Of a DNA stretch of 5,104 nucleotides, positions 1 to 5,104 are shown one piece after another. Position 1 is the first letter of the stretch. Every line of letters begins with the position of its first letter. The notes under the pieces were generated by a model, which worked only from the letters and a program-made list of their open reading frames with translations, had not been told where the DNA came from and searched no databases. The position numbers and the translations under genes are program-made. This stretch comes from Hyphomicrobiales bacterium (GTDB lineage: Bacteria > Pseudomonadota > Alphaproteobacteria > Rhizobiales > JAJFHC01), in contig JAJFHC010000096.1 of assembly GCA_021775835.1 (NCBI GenBank), positions 1 to 5,104 of the forward strand. The letters run 5' to 3'.

Positions 1-297
1 GAGGCAATCACCGGCGGCACCGCGCAAATTGTTCAAGCCATCGGGCTGGGCATGTGGGTTGATCACGCGGGAGGCGGGGCTCCCAGCATTCCACCTGCCT
101 GGAAGCGCGTCGTCATGAGCGTTGTTGCTGTTTATCCGATGCTGATGCTTTTGATGGGATTAAGCGCCCCGATTATCGGAGGGCTGCCACAATCCCTACA
201 GGTGTTGGTCATCGTGATTGTGTTGTCCGCACTATTAACATGGCCGATCATGCCTTGGCTTAGCAAAGCACTGCGCCCTTGGCTGATGGCGAATTAA
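1..297 (+). CDS. C-terminal membrane part of an antibiotic-biosynthesis-monooxygenase-like protein (5' end outside window)
   Basis: The reading frame is open from the window edge to a TAA at 295-297, giving 98 visible residues with no visible start. A Trp-Val-Asp segment comes first, then a PPAWKR motif, and then two hydrophobic segments (about residues 38-60 and 66-86) joined by a short GGLP turn, ending in a basic tail. From memory, this is the hallmark of the COG3224 group: an N-terminal ABM ferredoxin-like fold (missing here) followed by PPxWK and a two-helix membrane anchor. The role of these proteins is poorly known, so a monooxygenase reaction should not be assumed. GC over the last 180 bases is about 51%, against about 61% in the fhs remnant that follows, so the two pieces probably have different histories. 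The stop codon lies directly against the fhs remnant and in its frame. The ATG at 52 is an internal Met, because homology-like sequence continues upstream of it. Confidence 0.68.
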   Translation, partial: EAITGGTAQIVQAIGLGMWVDHAGGGAPSIPPAWKRVVMSVVAVYPMLMLLMGLSAPIIGGLPQSLQVLVIVIVLSALLTWPIMPWLSKALRPWLMAN

Positions 298-624
298 CCT
301 CAGACGGCCGCCCAGAAAATCTACGGCGCCGACGACATTTCCTGCGACGGTGCGATCGAGAAGCAGTTCGAGGATCTGCAGAAGGATTACGGCCACTTCC
401 CGGTCTGCATGGCCAAGACCCAGTAGTCCTTCTCGACCGACCCCGACCTCAAGGGCGCTCCCAGCGGTTTCACCATTCCGATCCGCGAATTGCGGTTACC
501 CAACGGTGCGGGCTTCATCGTTGTTGTAACCGGCGCCATCATGACCATGCCCGGCCTGCCGCGCGTGCCGTCGGCAAACAACATCTATCTGGGCGAAAAC
601 GGCCAGATCGAGGGTCTTTTCTAG
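298..624 (+). pseudogene. fhs: Truncated remnant of formate-tetrahydrofolate ligase with an internal amber stop
   Basis: Read in one frame from 301, the translation matches the C-terminus of formate-tetrahydrofolate ligase: KIYGADDI, then a GHFPVCMAKTQ stretch, [14 protein letters not shown], an IPIREL strand, [18 protein letters not shown] and a final IEGLF followed by TAG at 622-624. The intact enzyme is a cytosolic protein of about 555 residues that makes 10-formyl-THF from formate, THF and ATP. Only about the last fifth (107 codons) is left, so the ATP-binding and most folate-binding parts are gone. A TAG at 424-426 replaces the Tyr codon in the conserved MAKTQ-Y-SFS motif, a single-base change from TAT or TAC. 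No frameshift is seen and the remaining motifs are nearly perfect, which suggests recent decay. The remnant begins immediately after the upstream gene's stop, with no start codon or ribosome site. It is non-functional; an intact copy elsewhere in the genome is possible. Confidence 0.9.
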
Positions 625-635
625 AATTCTCCCTA

Positions 636-672
636 GAACAACCGACGAACAAACTGCGGGCCTCTCAATTGA
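636..672 (+). repeat. Direct repeat, copy A (upstream of enolase-family gene)
   Basis: This 37-bp stretch aligns without gaps to 1960-1996, with 30 of 37 positions identical. The shared core is CCGACGAACAAA, one mismatch, then TGCGGG. The mismatches are at 640, 641, 654, 661, 663, 664 and 670. Copy A begins 11 bp after the fhs remnant and runs through the left arm and loop of the terminator. The two copies bracket the enolase-family gene. What the repeat does is unknown. Confidence 0.75.
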
Positions 673-689
673 GGGGCCCGTTTTCTTTT
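657..689 (+). terminator. Rho-independent terminator after the fhs remnant
   Basis: The 10-nt arms 657-666 and 671-680 pair to form a stem with one G-U wobble (663 with 674) and an AATT loop. They are followed directly by TTTTCTTTT. This is a textbook intrinsic terminator for plus-strand transcription. Its position 33 bp past the fhs stop suggests it is the original fhs terminator. It would separate transcription of the upstream genes from the enolase-family gene. Confidence 0.93.
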
Positions 690-818
690 GATGGTCCCGT
701 TTCGATGCTTGAGAACATGCCATTGTAACAGCGCAGTTCTAACTCTCACGTACGGAAAACTCGCGCCTTGGAGGCGCCTTGGTTACAGTGGTCTTTCATA
801 CAACAACCAACCCACTCC

Positions 819-823
819 AAGGA
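819..823 (+). promoter_or_regulatory. Possible, poorly spaced ribosome binding site for the enolase-family gene
   Basis: AAGGA lies 13 nt before the ATG at 837, longer than the usual 5-9 nt. A purine-rich GCAGCAGAA follows directly before the ATG. The ATG at 837 is chosen mainly because the protein then starts at the normal N-terminal beta strand of the family (MVDRVALIEPYLIP), not because of a strong Shine-Dalgarno signal. I could not pick a convincing promoter in 690-818. Confidence 0.4.
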
Positions 824-836
824 TGCTGCAGCAGAA

Positions 837-1943
837 ATGGTTGACCGAGTTGCCCTGATCGAGCCCTACCTGATTCCGGCCGATGCCAATCCTCACGCCT
901 GGTGGTCCCACAAGCCCTACGTCCTGGTTCGGATGGAGACCAGCGAGGGGGTCGAGGGCTGGGGCGAATGCCATTTGTTGAGTTTTCGAGAAGACGCACT
1001 GGTCGCCATGGTTCGCACCGTCGGCGAGCGGCTGATCGGCCGGCCGGCGGCCGATATCAGGGACGTGATGATCGAGCCCTTTGACCTATTTGGGCAGCAA
1101 CGGCCGGGACTGGAGGTCTACAGCGCCTATGCGGGAATCGAGATCGCGCTGTGGGATGTCCTTGGGAAACGTCTGGATACACCGGTCTATCAACTGCTGG
1201 GCGGTGCCTGTCACGATAGGGTTCCGGTCTACGCCAACATCTATTCGCCTGATCCCCAGAAGCCCGATGACTTTGCCAGGATGGCAGCGCGCCAGGTCGC
1301 CGCGGGTCATAGGGCCATCAAACTCTACCCATTCATGTCCGAAACCCCTGTGCGGGAAGGGATCGCCGTGCTGTCGGCGGTGCGCGAAGCCGTCGGACCG
1401 GATGTTGGACTGGCCGTCGACTTCTGGCGTCATGCGAATCCCGGAAGGACGATTGAGATCGCCAGAGCCACGGAGCCTTATGACCTGTTGTGGCTTGAAG
1501 ATCCGTTCGCGCCGACCGATGCGGCGAGCATGCGGTACGTACGGGATGCCATCAGACAGCCACTGTTGACCGGCGAAACGCTGCCGACGCGCCGGGAATT
1601 TGAAAGTCTGTTTGCCCAGCGTGCTGTAGACATCGTCAACCCCGATATATGCCTCTCCGGAATTATCGAACTCCAGGCGATCGCAGCGATGGCGGAGCCG
1701 TACTTCATATCCGTGTCACCCCATAATTCAAACAGCATGGCGCTGGGCACGGCAGCCGCCGTCCACGCTGCATTGGGGATACCCAATCTAGGGTTGACCG
1801 AGTATTTCCCGCTGTTCGAGAAGGCGTTGGACTACCTTTGCTCTGGCCGGTTGCCAGTGCGGGACGGCATGATTGAGCGGCCGTCAGCCGCCGGGATCGG
1901 TATCGAGTTCGACAGGTCGGCGATGCAGAAGTATCGTGTCTGA
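837..1943 (+). CDS. Mandelate racemase/muconate lactonizing enzyme family protein (probable acid-sugar dehydratase or racemase)
   Basis: A complete 368-residue member of the enolase superfamily, a normal length for the family. The N-terminal capping domain spans about 1-125 and carries a WGE motif at 42-44; the TIM barrel follows. Candidate Mg2+ ligands are D195 (AVDFW), E221 (WLEDP) and E247 (TGETL), one on each of three successive barrel strands. D270 (NPDI), H296 (SPHNS) and E322 (TEYF) fit the Asp-His dyad and final acid of the mandelate racemase subgroup. The usual KxK on the second barrel strand reads K162-L-Y164, so Tyr stands where the second Lys normally sits. The position two after D195 is Trp, not the His seen in many sugar-acid dehydratases. 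Such enzymes abstract a proton alpha to a carboxylate; the substrate cannot be read from the sequence. The gene stands alone behind a terminator and between two direct repeats, with no sugar-acid pathway genes visible nearby. An in-frame TTG at 768 would add 23 residues that do not resemble the family. Confidence 0.93.
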   Translation: MVDRVALIEPYLIPADANPHAWWSHKPYVLVRMETSEGVEGWGECHLLSFREDALVAMVRTVGERLIGRPAADIRDVMIEPFDLFGQQRPGLEVYSAYAGIEIALWDVLGKRLDTPVYQLLGGACHDRVPVYANIYSPDPQKPDDFARMAARQVAAGHRAIKLYPFMSETPVREGIAVLSAVREAVGPDVGLAVDFWRHANPGRTIEIARATEPYDLLWLEDPFAPTDAASMRYVRDAIRQPLLTGETLPTRREFESLFAQRAVDIVNPDICLSGIIELQAIAAMAEPYFISVSPHNSNSMALGTAAAVHAALGIPNLGLTEYFPLFEKALDYLCSGRLPVRDGMIERPSAAGIGIEFDRSAMQKYRV

Positions 1944-1945
1944 CA

Positions 1946-2005
1946 ATCCGGTTTGGCTGGAACGTCCGACGAACAAAGTGCGGGTCATTCAATCGATAAC
2001 CGGAT
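1946..2005. repeat. 8-bp inverted repeat enclosing repeat copy B
   Basis: ATCCGGTT at 1946-1953 is the exact reverse complement of AACCGGAT at 1998-2005. The arms enclose 44 nt that contain direct-repeat copy B. They lie between the stop codons of two convergent genes, so a bidirectional terminator is conceivable. However, the loop is long and no T-run follows on either strand, so terminator function is doubtful. Confidence 0.4.
1960..1996 (+). repeat. Direct repeat, copy B (downstream of enolase-family gene)
   Basis: Partner of the repeat at 636-672, with 30 of 37 positions identical and no gaps. It starts 17 bp after the stop codon of the enolase-family gene. In copy A the last part forms the left arm of a terminator. 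Here the matching right arm and T-run are absent, so copy B is not itself an intrinsic terminator and may be a decayed half of one. Confidence 0.75.
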
Positions 2006-2007
2006 CT

Positions 2008-3372
2008 TCAGCCCTGTGCCTGTGATCGGCTTTGGCCTACCTGATTGCAAGTTGCAGAATGCGATTTACTTCTGAAACGCCTGAACAGAACGTCTGCGTA
2101 ACGCAACGCCAAGGCCATTGGCAGTCCCGACCTTATCTTGAACTCTTCGTACCGGAAACGAGTTCGCCTGAGCCCGGCGGCCAAAAGGTCCTTGCGAAGA
2201 CTGTTGCGCATTGCCTCGCCGCCACAGAAGGAAACAACGGCGTGTTTCAGGTCCGGCACGTGCTCGCGCATCAGGCCGACGGTCAAGCGCCGGCGTGCGC
2301 GCGATTCGCACAGGTGAACATGAAAGTCTGGGTCTGAGGCGGCGCGGTCACAAAACTCATCAAGATGCGCAATGTCGTCTCCTGTCCTACAACAGACGAA
2401 TAGATGAATCGGCGCATGGTCGACCTTCAGTTGATCCGTCCAGGCGAGAAACGGCGTAACGCCAATTCCGCCGGCAATCCAGACCTGGGGCTGACCGGTC
2501 TCGCGGTAGCGAAAATGACCGAAGGCTTGGGAGACCTGCGCCTTCCGGCCGACCTTCAGGTTATCCGCCAATGCCGTGGTGCCGTCGCCGAGCGACTTGA
2601 TCGTGAAGCGGAGTCTGCCCTCTGCGTCCGGTGCCTTTGAAATAGTGAAGGGGTGAACTTCTCTGTGAGCCGGATCATCAAAACCGACGAAGGCGAACTG
2701 ACCCGCACGGTGCCGTATGCCCTTTCCCCCAGGCGTCAGGGTGACCGAAACGGCCTGTCCTGTTTTTTCGATCTCAGCAATACTGTAGGAACGCATGCGC
2801 CGCATCCAGCGTGCCGGAACCAGCGTGTAGAAATAGGCAATCAGTCCGAGCATACTGAGGGTGAGAATATACAAACCCAGGGGCGAGGCGTTGGAGAAGG
2901 ACTTCTCGATGAAATAGGCGTGGAAGGCTGCCGCTGCGAAGACCGCTCCCATTAGTTTGTGGCTGGCGCGCCACCAGTGATAGGGAATTATCGTTGTCAG
3001 CGTAATCGCCACGAGAGCCAACAGTCCATTGTAGCCCAGTTCACCGACATCCTCCGCCAGATCGTCAAATCGGGTGCCGAATTCCAGTCCGTTGATTTCC
3101 GGGTCAATGGCTTCATGCAGAAGGACGGCGGCAACGGCGATGATCCCGAGCCACTTGTGCAGGATGTAAACACGGTCGAGGCCGCCATACACCAGTTCAA
3201 CTCCGGGCCAGCGTGTCGCCAGCACCATGATCTGTGCCATCGCAATCAACGCGGCAAAGCCCAGATATTGGCTCAACACGGCAGGGAAGCTCTTTGTCGC
3301 CAGCAAGGGCACAAAGTGAAGCAGGGGTGCAGCCAGTAAGGTGCAACAGACAATCAGGCCAAGATTTCTCAT
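2008..3372 (-). CDS. Ferric-reductase/NADPH-oxidase-like membrane flavocytochrome
   Basis: A 454-residue membrane protein that should pass electrons from NAD(P)H through FAD to haem across the inner membrane. Six hydrophobic segments lie at about 4-24, 35-53, 69-88, 113-131, 138-155 and 165-185. H72 and H86 in the third, and H138 and H151 in the fifth, have the spacing expected of bis-His haem ligands in ferric reductase domains. The FAD domain (about 195-290) carries HPFTIS at 240-245 and IKSLGDGT at 258-265. The NAD(P)H domain (about 296-416) carries GGIGVTPF at 301-308 and FCGG at 382-385, where relatives usually have CGP. A basic tail of about 38 residues follows the usual end near YEEFKIRSG. 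The acceptor could be ferric iron, oxygen or another partner. An in-frame TGA lies four codons before this ATG, so it is the first possible start, although no clear Shine-Dalgarno is seen. Nested inverted repeats precede the gene. Confidence 0.92.
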   Translation of the reverse strand: MRNLGLIVCCTLLAAPLLHFVPLLATKSFPAVLSQYLGFAALIAMAQIMVLATRWPGVELVYGGLDRVYILHKWLGIIAVAAVLLHEAIDPEINGLEFGTRFDDLAEDVGELGYNGLLALVAITLTTIIPYHWWRASHKLMGAVFAAAAFHAYFIEKSFSNASPLGLYILTLSMLGLIAYFYTLVPARWMRRMRSYSIAEIEKTGQAVSVTLTPGGKGIRHRAGQFAFVGFDDPAHREVHPFTISKAPDAEGRLRFTIKSLGDGTTALADNLKVGRKAQVSQAFGHFRYRETGQPQVWIAGGIGVTPFLAWTDQLKVDHAPIHLFVCCRTGDDIAHLDEFCDRAASDPDFHVHLCESRARRRLTVGLMREHVPDLKHAVVSFCGGEAMRNSLRKDLLAAGLRRTRFRYEEFKIRSGLPMALALRYADVLFRRFRSKSHSATCNQVGQSRSQAQG

Positions 3373-3379
3373 GAAGGTG

Positions 3380-3470
3380 ACTCAATCGGGGAAGTTGTTT
3401 CTACAAGGCAGGCTTGGTCTACATGTAGAAAGCCGTGAGGCTGTAGCCATTGAACCTAGGTTGATTGAGT
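3380..3470 (-). promoter_or_regulatory. Nested inverted repeats in the leader of the flavocytochrome gene
   Basis: Four layers of symmetry share nearly one centre (about 3423-3425). ACTCAATC at 3380-3387 pairs with GATTGAGT at 3463-3470. CTACA at 3401-3405 pairs with TGTAG at 3442-3446. GGCTT at 3411-3415 pairs with AAGCC at 3430-3434. The middle is a perfect 12-bp palindrome, TCTACATGTAGA, at 3418-3429. The outer arm ends 7 nt before the start codon at 3372. As RNA this could fold into a hairpin next to the translation start; as DNA the 12-bp palindrome could be an operator. The arms are seen directly; a regulatory role is inferred. Confidence 0.45.
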
Positions 3471-3472
3471 GC

Positions 3473-3500
3473 CGTATAAGCAAAGGTTTATGAACAAGAA
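3473..3500 (-). promoter_or_regulatory. Weak candidate sigma-70-type promoter for the flavocytochrome gene
   Basis: On the minus strand TTCTTG (3495-3500) and TATACG (3473-3478) are 16 bp apart, roughly like -35 and -10 elements. Transcription would start near 3466, inside the outer arm of the nested inverted repeats, so that arm could then only act as DNA. Both boxes are imperfect, and the gene could instead be read through from the amidohydrolase gene. Confidence 0.25.
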
Positions 3501-3614
3501 TGACGGGATCTAACCCGCGGTGGAGCTTCAATATTGGCAATCTCTCAACTGTAGCCGGCTTTGTGGGGCACGTGAATCGGTAGATGGCTCGTCCGGTGCA
3601 GTTGCCGTGCCGCC

Positions 3615-4493
3615 TCACTTGGTCCCGATCAGGTCCATCGATATCTTCCGCTTGAACAGCCGTTCGGCGTTCCGGAAGGCTATCTGCTCTGCGACCTCTC
3701 GTGGGAAATGACTGAGCCATTCGCGGTTCTCCGCAATCAGGCCTTCATAATTGTCCCACTGCCCGTTGACCCAGGTGTCGGTGCCGACCATCAGGCGGTC
3801 GGCGTGTTTCAGGATGAGCGCGCTCCATGCTGGGTCGATCGGACCGCCGCGGAGAATATCGCCCTCCCGGTAGGACATGTCGGCATGAAGTGTCGGATAG
3901 GTATCGAGCATGGGCCCAACCACACTGGGTGGCTCGCTCATGCCGGCGTGGGCCCAGATGATCGTTAGGCCCGGTTCCAGGTCATAGAGCAACTTGACGG
4001 GCTCAGCGCCTGAATGAACATGGATGATGATCTGGCGTTCCACGGCGAGCTTCGCCACTTGTTTCAGCAGAGGCCGGTCGTTGGGGTCGATCGAATGGAT
4101 ATGAAACTCCCCGATCCCCTCATGAGGGTATTTTTCGAGCCTTTGCTTGAGGTAGTCGAGCATGCCGGGAAACTGAGCCCAGTTGGAAGACCCGGCCGCC
4201 CCGTGATAAGGGCGCAGTTCGGGCACGATCCGGCCGGGCGCGTGTTCCCACAGCATGATCGTGCCTTCATCGGGGGTGGACGAGACCAGCGCCATGGCAA
4301 CACCTGACTTGTCCATCAGTTCGATGACGGTCTGGACCGGGTATGGTCCCCAGGCCGGTTCCTTGTAATGGACGTGAGCGTCGAATATCGGCACGGACTT
4401 GATCGCGTCACCAATCGGTGGTCCCGCGTCGTCTGCCAGGACCGGCAGCGAAAGGGCGCAGGTCAAGAGGAGGGCGATACTGAGTTTTTTCAT
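3615..4493 (-). CDS. Exported amidohydrolase-family (TIM-barrel) protein
   Basis: A 292-residue protein with a typical Sec signal peptide: MKK, a hydrophobic stretch at 4-16, then PVLA with likely cleavage after A20, so it should act in the periplasm. The mature part resembles the amidohydrolase-2 family (PF04909 type). FDAHVH at 37-42 supplies the metal-binding HxH (H40, H42). E129 and H131/H133 (GEFHIH), H158/H160 (IHVHSG), H182 (WAHAGMS) and D239 (VGTDTW) are candidates for the other metal and catalytic sites. Family members hydrolyse or decarboxylate varied substrates; none can be assigned here. The ATG at 4493 is preferred over the in-frame ATG at 4517 because it has AAGGA 7 nt upstream and places the signal peptide at the N-terminus. 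It lies 41 bp after dnaE2 on the same strand with no terminator between them, so readthrough from the mutagenesis operon is plausible. Confidence 0.88.
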   Translation of the reverse strand: MKKLSIALLLTCALSLPVLADDAGPPIGDAIKSVPIFDAHVHYKEPAWGPYPVQTVIELMDKSGVAMALVSSTPDEGTIMLWEHAPGRIVPELRPYHGAAGSSNWAQFPGMLDYLKQRLEKYPHEGIGEFHIHSIDPNDRPLLKQVAKLAVERQIIIHVHSGAEPVKLLYDLEPGLTIIWAHAGMSEPPSVVGPMLDTYPTLHADMSYREGDILRGGPIDPAWSALILKHADRLMVGTDTWVNGQWDNYEGLIAENREWLSHFPREVAEQIAFRNAERLFKRKISMDLIGTK

Positions 4494-4500
4494 TGTCTGA

Positions 4501-4505
4501 TCCTT
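4501..4505 (-). promoter_or_regulatory. Ribosome binding site deciding the amidohydrolase start
   Basis: AAGGA on the minus strand with a 7-nt spacer to the ATG at 4493. It lies inside the 8-codon extension that would result from starting at 4517, and so supports the shorter protein with a clean signal peptide. Confidence 0.75.
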
Positions 4506-4534
4506 TTCGCCGGGCATCTTAAGGCCTCATCGGA

Positions 4535-5104
4535 TCAATGAAAATCCCGTGATTTCGGCATGATCTGCACATTGCGCGGATGGCGTCGCAGCACGGTTTC
4601 GGGCCTGGGTCTTGCTACTTCGTCTGCAGGCGCTGCGGGCGGGGTCAGATGGTGTTCGGACAGGCGATAGAGCCGGTCATTGTGATTTTCCAACCGGTCG
4701 ACCACCACATGGATGACCTTCTCATGGGACTGGATTCGCCCGCGCAGCAGCACCAGCCGGCTGGCCATGACAATCTTGCGGTAGGCCTCGAAAGTCTTGG
4801 ACCAGATCACCGCATTGGCGACACCGGTCTCGTCCTCGATGGTCATGAAGATGACCCCCTTGGCCGTGCCGGGGCGCTGGCGCACCAGCACGAGGCCGGC
4901 GATTTTCACCCGCGCACCGTCCTTCATTGCGCGCAGGCTCTGGGCGGTCACCGCCCCTTCCGCACTGAAACGGGCACGTAGGAACTCCATCGGATGGGCT
5001 TTGAGCGAAAGCCTGAGGGTCTGGTAGTCGGCGACCACATGTTCGGGCAGGCTCATGTCCGGCAAATCAACGTCGGGGTCAGGTCCCTGGTCGCGGGTCT
5101 GCGC
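4535..5104 (-). CDS. dnaE2: Error-prone DNA polymerase DnaE2 (ImuC), C-terminal part (5' end outside window)
   Basis: The frame is open from the window edge to TGA at 4535-4537 and shows the last 189 residues of a protein normally about 1050-1150 long. The visible part holds the LPEHVVADYQTLRLSLKAHP segment that precedes the OB fold. The OB fold itself spans about residues 65-137 and includes GLVLVRQRPGTAKGVIFMT and EDETGVANAVIW. The end is NVQIMPKSRDFH, close to the usual DnaE2 C-terminal SRDF motif. DnaE2 is the alpha-type polymerase of the ImuA-ImuB-DnaE2 mutasome, which does translesion synthesis after DNA damage and is usually under LexA control. By family convention imuA and imuB should lie upstream, at higher coordinates beyond this window. 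The polymerase and PHP domains are not visible, so their state cannot be judged. The TTG at 5065 is an internal Leu, not a start. Confidence 0.94.
   Translation of the reverse strand, partial: AQTRDQGPDPDVDLPDMSLPEHVVADYQTLRLSLKAHPMEFLRARFSAEGAVTAQSLRAMKDGARVKIAGLVLVRQRPGTAKGVIFMTIEDETGVANAVIWSKTFEAYRKIVMASRLVLLRGRIQSHEKVIHVVVDRLENHNDRLYRLSEHHLTPPAAPADEVARPRPETVLRRHPRNVQIMPKSRDFH

Noticed and set aside
424..426. TAG in fhs as a recoded (pyrrolysine-type) codon
   Set aside because: The fragment lacks its start and N-terminal four fifths, and the residue is normally Tyr. A nonsense mutation in a dead gene is much simpler.
279..728. Plus-strand open frame of 149 codons
   Set aside because: It overlaps the fhs remnant in another frame. 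Its translation is Arg-rich and low-complexity, and it runs through the terminator stem, so it is a shadow.
745..755. CTCACGTACGG resembling the end of a group II intron domain V
   Set aside because: No matching stem half, no adjacent domain V fold and no intron-encoded reverse transcriptase are present. The match is only a few bases long.
763..782. Tandem GCGCCTTGG (763-771 and 774-782) with a 5-bp hairpin
   Set aside because: It is short and GC-rich, lacks a T-run and is not clearly placed as an operator, so chance is likely.
768..836. TTG-initiated extension of the enolase-family gene
   Set aside because: The added 23 residues do not resemble the family N-terminus, and the TTG has no ribosome site. 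The ATG at 837 begins at the normal first strand.
3569..3574. CACGTG palindrome in the gap before the flavocytochrome gene
   Set aside because: A single 6-bp palindrome is expected by chance and has no partner or position that suggests a site.
3382..3720. Minus-strand open frame of 112 codons overlapping the amidohydrolase 3' end
   Set aside because: It is out of frame with the amidohydrolase, shows no recognisable motif or ribosome site, and runs through the nested inverted repeats.
4455..4493. Lipoprotein signal (Cys12 of the amidohydrolase)
   Set aside because: The residues before Cys12 are L-L-T, not a proper lipobox, and the hydrophobic stretch continues past it. The VLA site before Asp21 fits signal peptidase I.

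Overview
The window looks like a piece of an alphaproteobacterial chromosome. The grounds are the closeness of the dnaE2 (ImuC-type) C-terminus to alphaproteobacterial versions, a COG3224-type membrane monooxygenase, and moderately high GC. This is inference from remembered family patterns, and I cannot name a genus. There are two convergent blocks: positions 1-1943 read on the plus strand and 2008-5104 on the minus strand.

Plus-strand block. It opens with the 3' end of an antibiotic-biosynthesis-monooxygenase-like membrane protein (1-297). Directly after its stop codon comes an unmistakable remnant of formate-tetrahydrofolate ligase, fhs (298-624). Only the last ~107 codons remain, and an amber stop replaces a conserved Tyr codon. 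A strong Rho-independent terminator (657-689) follows, probably the original fhs terminator. Next is a complete enolase-superfamily gene of the mandelate racemase type (837-1943), probably an acid-sugar dehydratase or racemase. A 37-bp sequence lies upstream of this gene, over the left arm of the terminator, and recurs just after its stop codon (30 of 37 identical), so the enolase gene sits between direct repeats. The fhs truncation, the GC step at the fhs junction and the repeats together suggest a rearranged stretch of chromosome.

Minus-strand block, in order of transcription. It begins with the C-terminal 189 residues of the error-prone polymerase DnaE2 (4535-5104). After 41 bp comes an exported TIM-barrel amidohydrolase (3615-4493). 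After 242 bp comes a membrane ferric-reductase/NADPH-oxidase-like flavocytochrome (2008-3372). The 242-bp gap holds a set of nested, nearly concentric inverted repeats (3380-3470) ending 7 nt before the flavocytochrome start codon. This is the best candidate regulatory element here.

I see no clear shared pathway. The amidohydrolase may be cotranscribed with dnaE2, and the flavocytochrome probably has its own control. There is no CRISPR array, tRNA, rRNA, transposase gene or defence system visible. The points most worth checking are the fhs pseudogene and its junction, the repeats around the enolase gene, that enzyme's unusual K-x-Y active site, and the structured leader before the flavocytochrome.
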